DNA of 64,000 nucleotides from JAVBTT01 sp031556035 (GCA_031556035.1 JAVBTT010000023.1:48426-112425), one strand, 5' to 3'. Counted from the stretch's first letter, positions 1-9,422 are shown. Program-made: numbers and translations. The notes: a model not told the origin generated them from the letters alone.

Positions 1-3000
1 GTGATCGCGGCCGTGCGCCGCAAAACCGGACGGCCGGTGGCCGCGCTGTGTCCTGATGAGCAGGAGGCGGCCCGGCTGGCTTCCGACGTCGCCGTGCTGT
101 GCGGCGAGGAGGCCCTGACCCTGAGAAGCAGGGATTTCACGTTCCACCCGGTCGAGACGGTCTCCCGCGAGTGGGAGCACAAGAGGCTGCCGGTGCTGTA
201 CCGGATGGCGGCGCGAACCGCCCCGGTCGTCTGCGGCGCGGCGGACGCGTTCATGCAGCGCGCCATGCCGCCGGAAACGCTGCTGGCGCAGAGCGTGGCG
301 CTGAAGCCGGGGCTGAACCTCCCCCCGGAGGAGCTGACGCGCCTGCTGGTCTCGGGCGGCTACAAGCGCGGCGAGCTGGTGGAGGGGGTCGGGCAGTTTT
401 CGCGCAGGGGCGGTATAGTCGACTTCTTCAGCCCCGGCGGGCCGGAGCCGGTCAGGCTTGAGTATTTTGGCGATGAGATCGACACGCTGGCCTATATCGA
501 CCCAGCCACCCAGCGCCGAACCCAGCCGCTGACGGGGGCTCTGCTGCTGCCCTGCGCGGAGACGCTGGCTCACGCCGCCCCCGGCGGCGCGGAGGGCCTG
601 GTAAGAGCCATCGAGGGCATCGGGCTGCAAACCGACGCGGACCGCCTGCGCGACCTGGGCTCGATTCCGGATATCGACCGCTTTATGGCGATGGTTTCCC
701 CGGAGCTGTTCACCGCGCTGGACTATCTGCCGCCGAAAACGGTGGTGTTCGTCTGCGAGCAGGCGCGGGTGTCCGAGCGGGTCAAAAATACGCTTTGGCA
801 ATGGGGGCAGGATATAGAGACTCTGCTTGAGCAGAAGCTGATCACCCCGGAGCTGGCCGTGTTCGGCGAGGACGGCGCGGGGCTCTGGAGCGCTGTCGGG
901 GAGCGCCCGGCGCTGTTTCTGGACTCGTTTATCGCCTCCTCCTATCCGCTGCGGCCGCACGCCATCCTGAACATCACCGCAAAACAGCTGCCCTCCTTCG
1001 GCGCGAGCCTGGAGACCGCCGCCGGGGACGCGCGGCACTACGCGGGGATGAATTACCGCACGCTGGCGCTGGTGCCCAACGAGCGCAGGGCCGCCCACCT
1101 GGAGGAACTGCTGCGGGACAGCGGCGTCTCCGCGGCGCGGTCGGACGGCGAGCTCCCGCCGCAGGGCGGGGTGTTCATCGGGGTGGGCACGCTGTCCGCC
1201 GGCATGGAGTACCCTGCGCTGGGGCTGGCGGCGCTGACCGAGGGGCAGGCCGCGCCCGAGCGGGCTAAAAAGCGCAGGATTTCCTCCGTCAGGGAATCCA
1301 GCCGCAAGCGCATATCCTCCTACACCGACCTGAGCCCCGGCGACCTGGTGGTGCACGAGCACCACGGCATAGGGCGCTTTGTGGGGATCGTGCCGATGCC
1401 GGTGGACGGCATAAAGCGCGACTATATTAAGCTGGCCTACTCGGGCACGGACAGCCTGTATGTACCGGTTACCCAGCTCCACCTGGTCAGCAAGTACATC
1501 GGTCAGGGCGACGAGGACGGAAAGCCCGCCAAGCTCAACAAGCTGGGCGGAACCGAGTGGCACAAGGCCCGCAGCAAGGCCAAGGCGGCCGCGAAGGAGC
1601 TGGCCAAGGGTCTTATCGAGCTGTACGCCGCCCGCAGGCGGCTGGACGGCTTCTCGTTCCCCCCGGATTCTGACTGGCAGCTCAGCTTTGAGGAGAGTTT
1701 TGAGTACGACGAGACGGACGACCAGCTGCGCTGCGTGAGCGAGATCAAACGCGACATGGAGGATTCCTGCCCGATGGACCGCCTGCTCTGCGGGGACGTG
1801 GGCTTCGGCAAGACAGAGGTGGCGCTCCGGGCGGTGATGAAGTGCGTGCTGGGCGGAAAGCAGGCGGCGATACTGGTGCCTACGACAGTGCTGGCGCAGC
1901 AGCACTACCAGACGGCGTCGCGCCGCTTCGCGGGCTATCCGGTCAAGATTGAGGTGCTGTCCCGCTTCCGCACCCCCGCCCAGCTCAAGGACGCTGAGAA
2001 GCGGATTAAAAACGGCTCGGTGGATCTGGTGATCGGTACCCACAAGCTGCTCCAGAAAGACGTCAAGTTTAAAAACCTGGGGCTTCTCATAGTGGATGAG
2101 GAGCAGCGCTTTGGGGTCGGGCACAAGGAAAAGCTCAAGGAACTTTCCACCCAGGTGGATGTGCTGACCCTGACCGCTACGCCGATCCCCCGTACGCTGA
2201 ACATGGCGCTGAGCAACATCCGCGACATGTCCACCATCGAGGAGGCCCCGCGCGACCGCTACCCGGTGCAGACCTTTGTGCTGGAGCACAGCTGGCAGCT
2301 GCTGGCGGACGCCATCCGGCGCGAGCTCGGGCGCGGAGGGCAGGTCTATTACCTGCACAACCGGGTGGAGACGATCGACCGGGTGGTATCCCGGCTAACC
2401 GAGATGCTCCCGGAGGCCTCGATAGCGTCCGCGCACGGGCAGATGAAGGAGGAGGAGCTCAGCGAGATGATGCGGCGCACGGCCGACGGGGATATCCAGG
2501 TGCTGGTGTGTACGACGATTATTGAGACGGGCATCGACATCCCCAACGTCAACACGCTGATCGTGGAGGACGCGGACCGCCTGGGTCTGGCCCAGCTCCA
2601 CCAGATACGCGGGCGGGTGGGCAGGTCAAACCGCCACGCCTACGCGTACCTGACCTACCGGCGCGGCAAGATACTTTCCGAGGTCGCGACCAAGCGCCTG
2701 AGCGCGATACGGGAGTTTGCCGAGTTCGGCTCCGGCTTCAAGATAGCGATGCGTGACCTGGAGATACGAGGGGCGGGCAACGTGCTGGGCGCCGAGCAGC
2801 ACGGGCACCTGATGAGCGTCGGGTACGACATGTACCTCAAGCTGCTGGAGGAAGCCGTGCTGGAGGAAAGGGGCGAGAAGAGCGCCTCGGCGGTGGACTG
2901 CTCGGCCGACCTGTCGATCGCCGCGTCCATCCCCGAGGGCTACATCCCCCACGCCGGCATCCGTATGGACATCTACCGCAGGATAGCGGCGCTGGAGAGC

Positions 3001-3351
3001 TCCGAGGAGGCCGAGGACCTCATCGACGAGCTTATCGACCGCTTCGGGGACGTGCCGGACGGGGTCCACTCGCTGGTGCGCATAGCGCTGCTGCGGGCCA
3101 GGGCCGGGCGCGCCGGCATCACCGAGATCGCTCAGAAGGCGGAGAGGGTTAACATTAAATTTACCTCCCCGGACTTCGCGCGCATATCCATGCTATGCTC
3201 CCGCAAGGAGTACAAGGGGCGCGTCCTGTTCTCCGCGGGAGACGCGCCGTACCTTTCTCTGAAGCTGCTGTCCGGGGTGTCCGTGCTGGACGCCTGCGGG
3301 GAGCTGGTGGACGCGTACGCCGATACGGAAGAGCGGAGCCCCCGCGTGTGA
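1..3351 (+). CDS. mfd: Transcription-repair coupling factor Mfd (5' truncated by window edge)
   Basis: ATP-dependent translocase that removes RNA polymerase stalled at DNA lesions and recruits UvrA. The frame is open from base 1, and the protein starts inside the UvrB-like N-terminal domain, so roughly the first 50 residues lie outside the window. Visible in order: UvrB-like module, RNA-polymerase-interacting CarD-like region ('GDLVVHEHHGIGRF', about residue 447), Walker A 'GDVGFGKTE' near 598, 'DEEQRFG' motif II, 'TATPIPRTLNMAL' motif III, 'GRVGRSNR' motif VI, and a C-terminal TRCF domain. The last residues, EERSPRV and the stop, are encoded by an intergenic repeat copy that begins at 3328. 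The 1116 residues shown fit the family length of about 1150-1180. Confidence 0.97.
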   Translation: MIAAVRRKTGRPVAALCPDEQEAARLASDVAVLCGEEALTLRSRDFTFHPVETVSREWEHKRLPVLYRMAARTAPVVCGAADAFMQRAMPPETLLAQSVALKPGLNLPPEELTRLLVSGGYKRGELVEGVGQFSRRGGIVDFFSPGGPEPVRLEYFGDEIDTLAYIDPATQRRTQPLTGALLLPCAETLAHAAPGGAEGLVRAIEGIGLQTDADRLRDLGSIPDIDRFMAMVSPELFTALDYLPPKTVVFVCEQARVSERVKNTLWQWGQDIETLLEQKLITPELAVFGEDGAGLWSAVGERPALFLDSFIASSYPLRPHAILNITAKQLPSFGASLETAAGDARHYAGMNYRTLALVPNERRAAHLEELLRDSGVSAARSDGELPPQGGVFIGVGTLSAGMEYPALGLAALTEGQAAPERAKKRRISSVRESSRKRISSYTDLSPGDLVVHEHHGIGRFVGIVPMPVDGIKRDYIKLAYSGTDSLYVPVTQLHLVSKYIGQGDEDGKPAKLNKLGGTEWHKARSKAKAAAKELAKGLIELYAARRRLDGFSFPPDSDWQLSFEESFEYDETDDQLRCVSEIKRDMEDSCPMDRLLCGDVGFGKTEVALRAVMKCVLGGKQAAILVPTTVLAQQHYQTASRRFAGYPVKIEVLSRFRTPAQLKDAEKRIKNGSVDLVIGTHKLLQKDVKFKNLGLLIVDEEQRFGVGHKEKLKELSTQVDVLTLTATPIPRTLNMALSNIRDMSTIEEAPRDRYPVQTFVLEHSWQLLADAIRRELGRGGQVYYLHNRVETIDRVVSRLTEMLPEASIASAHGQMKEEELSEMMRRTADGDIQVLVCTTIIETGIDIPNVNTLIVEDADRLGLAQLHQIRGRVGRSNRHAYAYLTYRRGKILSEVATKRLSAIREFAEFGSGFKIAMRDLEIRGAGNVLGAEQHGHLMSVGYDMYLKLLEEAVLEERGEKSASAVDCSADLSIAASIPEGYIPHAGIRMDIYRRIAALESSEEAEDLIDELIDRFGDVPDGVHSLVRIALLRARAGRAGITEIAQKAERVNIKFTSPDFARISMLCSRKEYKGRVLFSAGDAPYLSLKLLSGVSVLDACGELVDAYADTEERSPRV

Positions 3352-3478
3352 GCAAATAAGCGACGAATAACGAAGTGCATGAGGAAGCTTATTCGCGAAC
3401 TGCGCGCAGGGCCCGGCGAAGCCCGCAACGCGGGCGCAGGCGGGATCGGAGCGCAAGCGGGGCGGGAGCTTGACATCA
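3328..3478 (+). repeat. Family A structured intergenic element, copy 1
   Basis: Runs from GAAGAGCGGAGCC, inside the last codons of mfd, to GCTTGACATCAC. Closing stem CCCCGC/GCGGGG. Second helix AATAAGC/GCTTATT. Inner arm of the third helix GCCCGC (3421-3426)/GCGGGC (3430-3435). It supplies the mfd stop codon. Confidence 0.85.
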
Positions 3479-3526
3479 CGCCCTGCCACGGAAACCAACC
3501 ACACCATAAAGACCGAGGTGTTTTAC

Positions 3527-4543
3527 TTGCTGAAGAAACTGGCCGCCCTGCTGCTTATTGTGCCGCTTGCGGGCGGCTGCTCCGGGCCGCTCTCCCCCTC
3601 CCCGTCCGGGCCGCTTGTCACGGTTGACGGCGAGGCTGTTCCGGACGCGGAGGTTAGGCTCGCGCTGCGCCTCGCGATAGAGGACGCAGAGGCCTACGGC
3701 TCGTACGTCATAGACTGGGACGGGCAGATCGACGGCGTACCCTCCCGTGAGTACATCCGCGCTCAGGCGCTGGAGCTGATCGCGGAATTTCACGCGATAG
3801 CCGCGAACGCCGAGCGGCTGGAATGCAACCTGACTGACGGCGAGAATTCGGACATAGACGCCCGGGTGGAGCAAGAGGCTGATTTCGCAGGCGGAAAGGA
3901 TTTGTTTCTTGAGCAGGTGGCGGAGCAGTACGGCGGAATGGAGCTCTACCGGTTCTATATGCACGAGGTGCCTTATCTCTACGACAAGCTGTCGACCGCC
4001 CTCTTCGCCGAGGGCGGGCCGTACGAGCCGTCGCGGGAGGACGTGGAGAGCTACTACAGGGAGAACTATACAAACTGCGCCTATATCCTGCTTTCCGCGC
4101 TGAACGACGACGGCTACCCGCTGGAGGGAGCAGAGCTTGAGACGCTGCGCGGAGTGGCGGAAGCTCTGAGAAGACAGGCTGTGGACGGCGCGGATTTCCT
4201 GGAGCTTGTTGCCAGACATGGGCAGGACTACATCATGTCGGCACACCCGGAAGGGCTCCCGATAGAAAGGGGAGTTCACGGGGAGGAGTTTGATGAGGCC
4301 CTTGCCGCGCTTCCGGAGGGGCTCATAAGCGAGGTCGTTTACACGGGCGACGCGCTTTACGTGATAAAGCGTCTTCCGGATAACGCTGGCTATCTTGATG
4401 ATAACTATGAGGAGCTTCTGGGCTCCTATGTGTTTTCCAAGCTGCAGGAGCTTATCGAAGAATGGCAGGGGGAGCTTGCGGTGACCCCGTCTGCCGCCTA
4501 TAGGGAGCTTGACCCGCTGCAGTACGCCCCCGGGGTCGGTTAG
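3527..4543 (+). CDS. PpiC-type peptidyl-prolyl isomerase lipoprotein (PrsA/SurA-like foldase)
   Basis: Predicted lipid-anchored extracytoplasmic foldase. The start is a TTG 7 nt after GAGGTG; the frame stays open upstream, but that part is repeat DNA. The signal sequence MLKKLAALLLIVPLAGGC ends in lipobox LAGGC. Residues about 40-190 form a SurA_N-like helical region. The C-terminal part carries the parvulin pattern 'IERGVHGEEFDEALAALPEG' followed by 'ISEVVYTGDALYVIKRL'. At 338 residues it is the size of clostridial PrsA-like proteins. It lies between mfd and an ATPase with its own ribosome site. The exact substrate is unknown, and isomerase activity is inferred from the domain only. Confidence 0.8.
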   Translation: MLKKLAALLLIVPLAGGCSGPLSPSPSGPLVTVDGEAVPDAEVRLALRLAIEDAEAYGSYVIDWDGQIDGVPSREYIRAQALELIAEFHAIAANAERLECNLTDGENSDIDARVEQEADFAGGKDLFLEQVAEQYGGMELYRFYMHEVPYLYDKLSTALFAEGGPYEPSREDVESYYRENYTNCAYILLSALNDDGYPLEGAELETLRGVAEALRRQAVDGADFLELVARHGQDYIMSAHPEGLPIERGVHGEEFDEALAALPEGLISEVVYTGDALYVIKRLPDNAGYLDDNYEELLGSYVFSKLQELIEEWQGELAVTPSAAYRELDPLQYAPGVG

Positions 4544-4570
4544 ACGGCAGCATAAGGAGAATTTTGTACA

Positions 4571-6961
4571 GTGAAAAAAAAGCAGGAGCCCCAAATTAAC
4601 AGCTGGCGGTTTGAGCGCCTGACGCCGGAGCCCCGGGAGGGCCTGACCGGCGAGCAGGCCCGCGTCCGCGCTCAGGCGGGCGCGCGCAACGAGCTGCCAC
4701 AGGGCATAACTCCCACGGTCGGAAAGATAATATTTAAAAACATCTGCACCCTGTTTAACCTGATAAACCTGATACTTGCCGTCACTATTCTGATTGTCGG
4801 CAGCCCGGAGAACACGATGTTTTTCGGCATCGCGATCTGCAACACGCTGATGGGCATCATCCAGGAGCTGCGTGCCAAGCGCACGCTGGACAAGCTCTCG
4901 GTGCTGGCGCAGAGCAAGGTGCTGGCCGTCCGGGACGGGCATGAGACATCGCTTGACCAGGAGCAGGTCGTCCTGGACGACATAGTCGTCCTCTCAACCG
5001 GAAATCAGGTCTGCGTCGACTCGGAGGTAGTGCTGTCTGAGGGGTTCGAGGTCAACGAGGCCCTTTTGACCGGTGAGGCGGACAACATACCCAAGAACGA
5101 GGGCGACCGCGTTCTCTCCGGAAGCTTTGTCACGTCAGGCCGGGCCTGGGTTCGCGTCACCGCGGTCGGGGGAGACAGCTACGCCACCGCCCTGACCGTA
5201 GAGGCGCGCAGGGAAAAGAAGGCCACCACTCCGCTGATGCGCACCCTGAACAACATAATCAGGGTGCTGACGGTCGCTGTCGTGCCCATCGGCGCGCTGC
5301 TGTTCTGGAGCCAGTACAGCGGCCCCGAAAAGCTTCAGGAGGCGGTGCTCGGCGCGTCCACCGGCGTGCTTGGGATGATCCCGGAGGGCCTTATACTGCT
5401 GACCGGAGTCACCCTGACGGTGGGGGCGCTGCGGCTTGCCGGACACAAGGCGCTCGTGCAGACGCTGCCCGCTATAGAGACCCTGGCGCGCGTGGATGTG
5501 CTGTGCCTTGACAAGACGGGCACGATAACGGACGGAACCCTTACGTTTGAGGAGATACTGCCGGTAGGAGAGCACAATCTCCAGCAGGCCGAGACCGCGC
5601 TTCGGGAGCTGATGGGCGCGCTGAGCGATTCCAACGCGACCGCCGCCGCGCTGCGCGGGGCGCTGGGGGAGAAATCCCTGTGGCGCGCGGACGCGAAGGT
5701 TCCGTTCTCGTCGGCCCGGAAGTGGAGCGGGGCGTTTTTCGAGGGCAGGGGCAGTTATATACTCGGTGCGCCGGGCTTTGTCTTCCCCGCAAAAAATCTG
5801 CCATTTTTTGATACGATCGGCAAATACGCGAAAAAGGGGCAAAGGGTGCTGTGCCTCGCGCATTCGAACGCCCGGCTCGCTCCGGGAACGCTTCCGGGCG
5901 GGCTTGAGTGCGTGGCTCTGGTGGTGCTGTCCGACACCATACGCCGTGAAGCCCCCGACACCTTCGCTTTTTTCGCGTCTGAGGGGGTCACGCTGAAGGT
6001 CATTTCCGGTGACGACCCGGTCACCGTCAGCACAATAGCGGCGCGGGCCGGCATCCACGGCGCTGAGCGCTGGCTGGACATGAGCGCGGTCGGCGGGGAT
6101 GTGGACTATCTCTTCCTGGTGGAAAACTACACCGTGTTCGGGCGCGTCTCGCCGCAGCAGAAGCGGACACTGATAAGGGCGCTAAAGCACAACGGGCACA
6201 CCTGCTGCATGACCGGCGACGGCGTGAACGACGTGCTGGCCATGAGGGAGGCCAGCTGCAGCGTCGCGATGGTGGGAGGAAGCGACGCGGCGCGCGGCGC
6301 AGGGGATTTCGTGCTGATGACCTCGGATTTTTCGGCTATGGTCGAGGTGCTTCAGGAGGGGCGAAGGGTAATAAACAACATTGAAAACGTGGCCTCGCTC
6401 TACCTCGTCAAGACAATTTACTCCACCATACTTTCAGTACTGTATATTTTTCTGCCGTATCCGTATCCCTTCGCGCCGCTTATGATGACACCGATAAACG
6501 CGCTTACGGTGGGCATACCCTCCTTCTTCCTCGCGCTTAGGAGAAACCTCGCGAAGCCGGAGGGGAAATTCCTGATAAATATTCTGGAAAACGCGCTGCC
6601 CGCGGCCCTTACAGTGGTGTTTAACGTCCTCATAGTGCTTTTGGCGGGCATTTGCTTCGGCCTCTCCTCCAGGGAAATATCAACGATGAGCGTGCTGCTC
6701 ACCGGAAGCGCGGGGCTTATTCTTCTGCTAAAGGTGTCCGCCCCGGCTACGCGCCGCATTCTCGCGCTGAACATCGCCCTGGCGGTAATGTTTCTGGCGT
6801 CGTTTTTCGTGCCGCCGTTTGTGTGGCAATTTGAGAACCTTGTCTCCCGGAATATATTCTTCTACCTGCCTCTGCTGTACACCACCCCCCGCATGTTCAG
6901 CTTTCTCAGCGGGCTCATACGCAGGCTCGCGGGGATGGCGGACTCAAGAGTGGAAGTCTAG
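4571..6961 (+). CDS. Cation-translocating P-type ATPase (CtpE-like, HAD-IC)
   Basis: Membrane cation pump driven by ATP. GTG start with TAAGGAGA upstream. Actuator motif 'TGEADNIPKNEGD'; phosphorylation motif DKTGT with Asp at residue 314; hinge motif 'MTGDGVNDVLAMREA'. There are paired hydrophobic segments near residues 50-90 and 220-290, and a hydrophobic C-terminal third with about six membrane passes. The length of 796 residues matches mycobacterial CtpE (797), a calcium transporter, and no N-terminal heavy-metal-binding domain is present. Ion specificity cannot be read from the sequence, so calcium is a guess by size and architecture. The stop TAG shares its G with the first base of the next repeat element. 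Confidence 0.88.
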   Translation: MKKKQEPQINSWRFERLTPEPREGLTGEQARVRAQAGARNELPQGITPTVGKIIFKNICTLFNLINLILAVTILIVGSPENTMFFGIAICNTLMGIIQELRAKRTLDKLSVLAQSKVLAVRDGHETSLDQEQVVLDDIVVLSTGNQVCVDSEVVLSEGFEVNEALLTGEADNIPKNEGDRVLSGSFVTSGRAWVRVTAVGGDSYATALTVEARREKKATTPLMRTLNNIIRVLTVAVVPIGALLFWSQYSGPEKLQEAVLGASTGVLGMIPEGLILLTGVTLTVGALRLAGHKALVQTLPAIETLARVDVLCLDKTGTITDGTLTFEEILPVGEHNLQQAETALRELMGALSDSNATAAALRGALGEKSLWRADAKVPFSSARKWSGAFFEGRGSYILGAPGFVFPAKNLPFFDTIGKYAKKGQRVLCLAHSNARLAPGTLPGGLECVALVVLSDTIRREAPDTFAFFASEGVTLKVISGDDPVTVSTIAARAGIHGAERWLDMSAVGGDVDYLFLVENYTVFGRVSPQQKRTLIRALKHNGHTCCMTGDGVNDVLAMREASCSVAMVGGSDAARGAGDFVLMTSDFSAMVEVLQEGRRVINNIENVASLYLVKTIYSTILSVLYIFLPYPYPFAPLMMTPINALTVGIPSFFLALRRNLAKPEGKFLINILENALPAALTVVFNVLIVLLAGICFGLSSREISTMSVLLTGSAGLILLLKVSAPATRRILALNIALAVMFLASFFVPPFVWQFENLVSRNIFFYLPLLYTTPRMFSFLSGLIRRLAGMADSRVEV

Positions 6962-7113
6962 AAGAGCGCAGCCGGGCGGGTCTGAAAATAAGCAAGGAGC
7001 AGCGCAGCGCACGACGAAGGTTATTTTCAGACAAAGCGCAGGCGTTTGGCGCAGTCCGCGAAGCGGACGCAGCCAAAGCCGGAGCGGCAGCCCGCGCGAA
7101 GCTTGACATCACC
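6961..7113 (+). repeat. Family A structured intergenic element, copy 2 (reference copy)
   Basis: Begins on the last base of the ATPase stop codon. Closing stem CGGGC (6973-6977)/GCCCG (7090-7094). Helix II TCTGAAAATAA (6981-6991)/TTATTTTCAGA (7021-7031). Helix III TTTGGC (7045-7050)/GCCAAA (7072-7077), with inner arm GTCCGC/GCGGAC. Ends GCTTGACATCAC. Confidence 0.9.
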
Positions 7114-7115
7114 CC

Positions 7116-7165
7116 GAAGAGCGGAGCCGGGCGGGTCTGAAAATAAGCCGTGGAATGGCGCGTCA
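7116..7165 (+). repeat. Family A element, partial tandem copy
   Basis: A second GAAGAGCGGAGCCGGGCGGG start lies 3 bp after copy 2 and breaks off after the first strand of helix II (TCTGAAAATAAG). It forms part of the leader of the downstream response regulator. Confidence 0.75.
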
Positions 7166-7221
7166 GGGATGCCGCGCCCTACACGCAAAATACTGATAAA
7201 TGCTGAAAGGACTGACACACC

Positions 7222-7905
7222 ATGCCCAAAAAGGCCCTTGTCATTGAGGATGACGGCAACATCGCCCAGCTTCTGCGCATGTATCTGGAGAAGGACGGCT
7301 TCACCGTCAGCAACGCGTCCGACGGGACACGCGGTCTCCAGCTTTTCATACATGACGAGCCGGACATCGTGCTGCTTGACCTGATGCTGCCCGGCAAGGA
7401 CGGCTGGGAGGTATGCCGCGAGATACGCGCCAGGGCCGGAACACCGGTGATTATGATTACCGCCAAGGGCGAGACGCTGGACAAGGTGCAGGGCCTTGAA
7501 ATGGGCGCGGACGACTACATCACCAAACCGTTTGACATGAAGGAGGTCATGGCGCGCCTGCACGCGGTCATGCGGCGCTTTGACGCCGCCGAACCCGCCC
7601 CTGCCCGCCGGCTGGAGTTTGACAGACTTGTTATTGACATGGACGCCTTCACTCTGACCGTGTGCGGTCAGACGGTCGACACCCCTCCCAAGGAGCTGGA
7701 GCTGCTGTTTCACCTCGCTTCGTCCCCCAACCGCGTCTACACGCGCAACCAGCTTTTGGACGAGGTGTGGGGCTTCGACTACTTCGGGGACTCACGCACG
7801 GTGGACGTTCATATAAAGCGTCTGCGCGAGAAGCTCGAGGACGTGTCTCCCTCGTGGAGCCTCAAGACCGTCTGGGGCGTGGGATACAAGTTCGAGCTGC
7901 TATGA
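7222..7905 (+). CDS. OmpR/PhoB-family response regulator
   Basis: Transcription factor of a two-component pair. N-terminal receiver domain with acidic pocket E9-D10-D11, phospho-acceptor D53 ('LLDLMLPG') and Lys in 'ITKPFD'. C-terminal winged helix, about residues 130-228, ends in the typical 'TVWGVGYKFELL'. 227 residues is standard. AAAGGA precedes the ATG. Its TGA overlaps the ATG of the kinase gene (ATGA), so the two are translationally coupled. Target genes are unknown. Confidence 0.93.
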   Translation: MPKKALVIEDDGNIAQLLRMYLEKDGFTVSNASDGTRGLQLFIHDEPDIVLLDLMLPGKDGWEVCREIRARAGTPVIMITAKGETLDKVQGLEMGADDYITKPFDMKEVMARLHAVMRRFDAAEPAPARRLEFDRLVIDMDAFTLTVCGQTVDTPPKELELLFHLASSPNRVYTRNQLLDEVWGFDYFGDSRTVDVHIKRLREKLEDVSPSWSLKTVWGVGYKFELL

Positions 7906-9347
7906 GAAGCAGCTTTGTCAAATACTTTTTTCTGATCTCGGTGCTGCTGTTTTTCAGCTTTACCGCGCTTGGGATATCATTTTTATCGGCGGCTTCCAAC
8001 AGCGTTTCTGAGCAGAGGCTCCAGAGCCTGCGCAGCTGCGCCGACGAGGTATGCCGCAGCTCGGAGCGTTTCGTACAGGCCGGGATCATATCGCCGGACG
8101 AGGATTTGCGCGAGACGCTCAGAACCCTCTCCGCCGTTATTAACGCGCACGTGATGGTGTGCGACCCCTCTGGGAAAGTCCTGGTCTGCTCGGACGGCGC
8201 ACACACCGGGGCAAGACTCGCCGACAGGCTGACCGCCGCCGCGCTGCGCGGTGAGGGCATGCTCTTTGATCAGATTGAGGGATTTGCCTCCGACGCGCAG
8301 ACAATCGCGCTGGGGCTGGTGCAGAGGGGCGGAATTACATACGGGATAACGGTGGTCAACTCCTCACCGGAGTTTGAGAGAACCCTGCTGGCGGTTTTTT
8401 CGCGCTCCTATATGTTCAGCGCGGTCATAGTGCTGCTGGTCGCGGTGTTTTCGGTGTACGGCACGACCCGATTTATGGCCCGCCCGATGCGCGATATGGC
8501 TGTCTGCGCACAGAGCTTCGCCCAGGGAAACTTCACCGTGCGGGTGAACCGCTGGACGCACAGGACGGACGAGCTGGGCGAGCTCGCGTGCGCTTTCAAC
8601 GCGATGGCGGACGCGCTGGCCAAGCAGGAGGAGCTGCGCCGCGGCTTCATCGCAAACGTCTCGCACGAGCTCAAGACTCCGATGACTATCATCGCGGGCT
8701 ACATCGGAGGCCTGCTGGACGGCACGATACCCCGCGAGAGGGAGTCCGAGACGCTGGCGCTGGTCAGGGACGAGGTGCTTAGGCTTTCGCGCATGGTAAG
8801 CTCAATGACGCAGATTTCGCTGCTCCAGTCCGGCCAGGAGGACGCGGTGAAATTCAAGAGCTTCGACCTCTGCGAGATGGCGATGCGGGTGCTGCTCGGG
8901 ATGGAGGGCAGGATCAACGCCAAGGGCCTGAAGGTGGGGCTGGTGCTGCCGGAGCAGCAGGAGGCATATGTTTTCTCCGACCCGGACGGCATGACGCAGG
9001 TACTGACAAATCTGCTGGACAACGCGGTGAAGTTCTCGGACGAGGCTGGCGAGCTCACCGTTTCTATCGTGAAGCGGGGCGGACAGTATATTGTCAGCGT
9101 GCGCAACCAGGGGCCCACAATACCCCCGGGTGACATACGCTATATCTTCGACCGCTTCCACAAGGCAGACCGCTCGCGCTCACAGGACAGGAGCGGGCTG
9201 GGTCTGGGGCTTTACCTTGTGAAGAACATCCTCGGGGCGCAGAAGGTGGATATATTTGTAACAAGCGAAAACGGCGAGACTGAATTTAAATTCGCGCTGC
9301 CGGAAAGCAGGGAAGAGCGCAGCCGGTCGGGTTCCGAAAAATCCTAG
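7902..9347 (+). CDS. Sensor histidine kinase (HAMP-HisKA-HATPase_c)
   Basis: Membrane sensor partner of the preceding regulator. First membrane segment residues about 8-30, an extracytoplasmic domain of roughly 130 residues, a second segment near 168-188 ('AVIVLLVAVFSVYG'), HAMP, then HisKA 'NVSHELKTPM' with the phosphorylated His at 255. The HATPase_c domain carries an N box 'LLDNAVKFS' and G box 'GLGLGLYLVKNI'. The ATG overlaps the regulator stop, and longer upstream open frame is shadow sequence. The last residues (SREERSRSGSEKS) are encoded by a family A element starting at 9312, so the tail is not part of the kinase fold. The signal sensed is unknown. Confidence 0.92.
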   Translation: MRSSFVKYFFLISVLLFFSFTALGISFLSAASNSVSEQRLQSLRSCADEVCRSSERFVQAGIISPDEDLRETLRTLSAVINAHVMVCDPSGKVLVCSDGAHTGARLADRLTAAALRGEGMLFDQIEGFASDAQTIALGLVQRGGITYGITVVNSSPEFERTLLAVFSRSYMFSAVIVLLVAVFSVYGTTRFMARPMRDMAVCAQSFAQGNFTVRVNRWTHRTDELGELACAFNAMADALAKQEELRRGFIANVSHELKTPMTIIAGYIGGLLDGTIPRERESETLALVRDEVLRLSRMVSSMTQISLLQSGQEDAVKFKSFDLCEMAMRVLLGMEGRINAKGLKVGLVLPEQQEAYVFSDPDGMTQVLTNLLDNAVKFSDEAGELTVSIVKRGGQYIVSVRNQGPTIPPGDIRYIFDRFHKADRSRSQDRSGLGLGLYLVKNILGAQKVDIFVTSENGETEFKFALPESREERSRSGSEKS

Positions 9348-9422
9348 GAGGGCACGCAGGGCACGACGAACGTTATTTTCAGACAAAGCGCAGTACGCGG
9401 CGGAGCGGCAGCCCCCGCGTGT
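9312..9422 (+). repeat. Family A element, copy 3 (degenerate)
   Basis: Starts GAAGAGCGCAGCC inside the 3' end of the kinase gene and retains TTATTTTCAGACAAAGCGCAG, but lacks the helix III region. Helix II pairing is only partly kept, so this looks like a decaying copy. Confidence 0.7.

Noticed and set aside
3476..4942. 488-codon minus-strand frame opposite the foldase gene
   Set aside because: Antisense shadow; the plus-strand gene has a signal peptide, lipobox and parvulin pattern.
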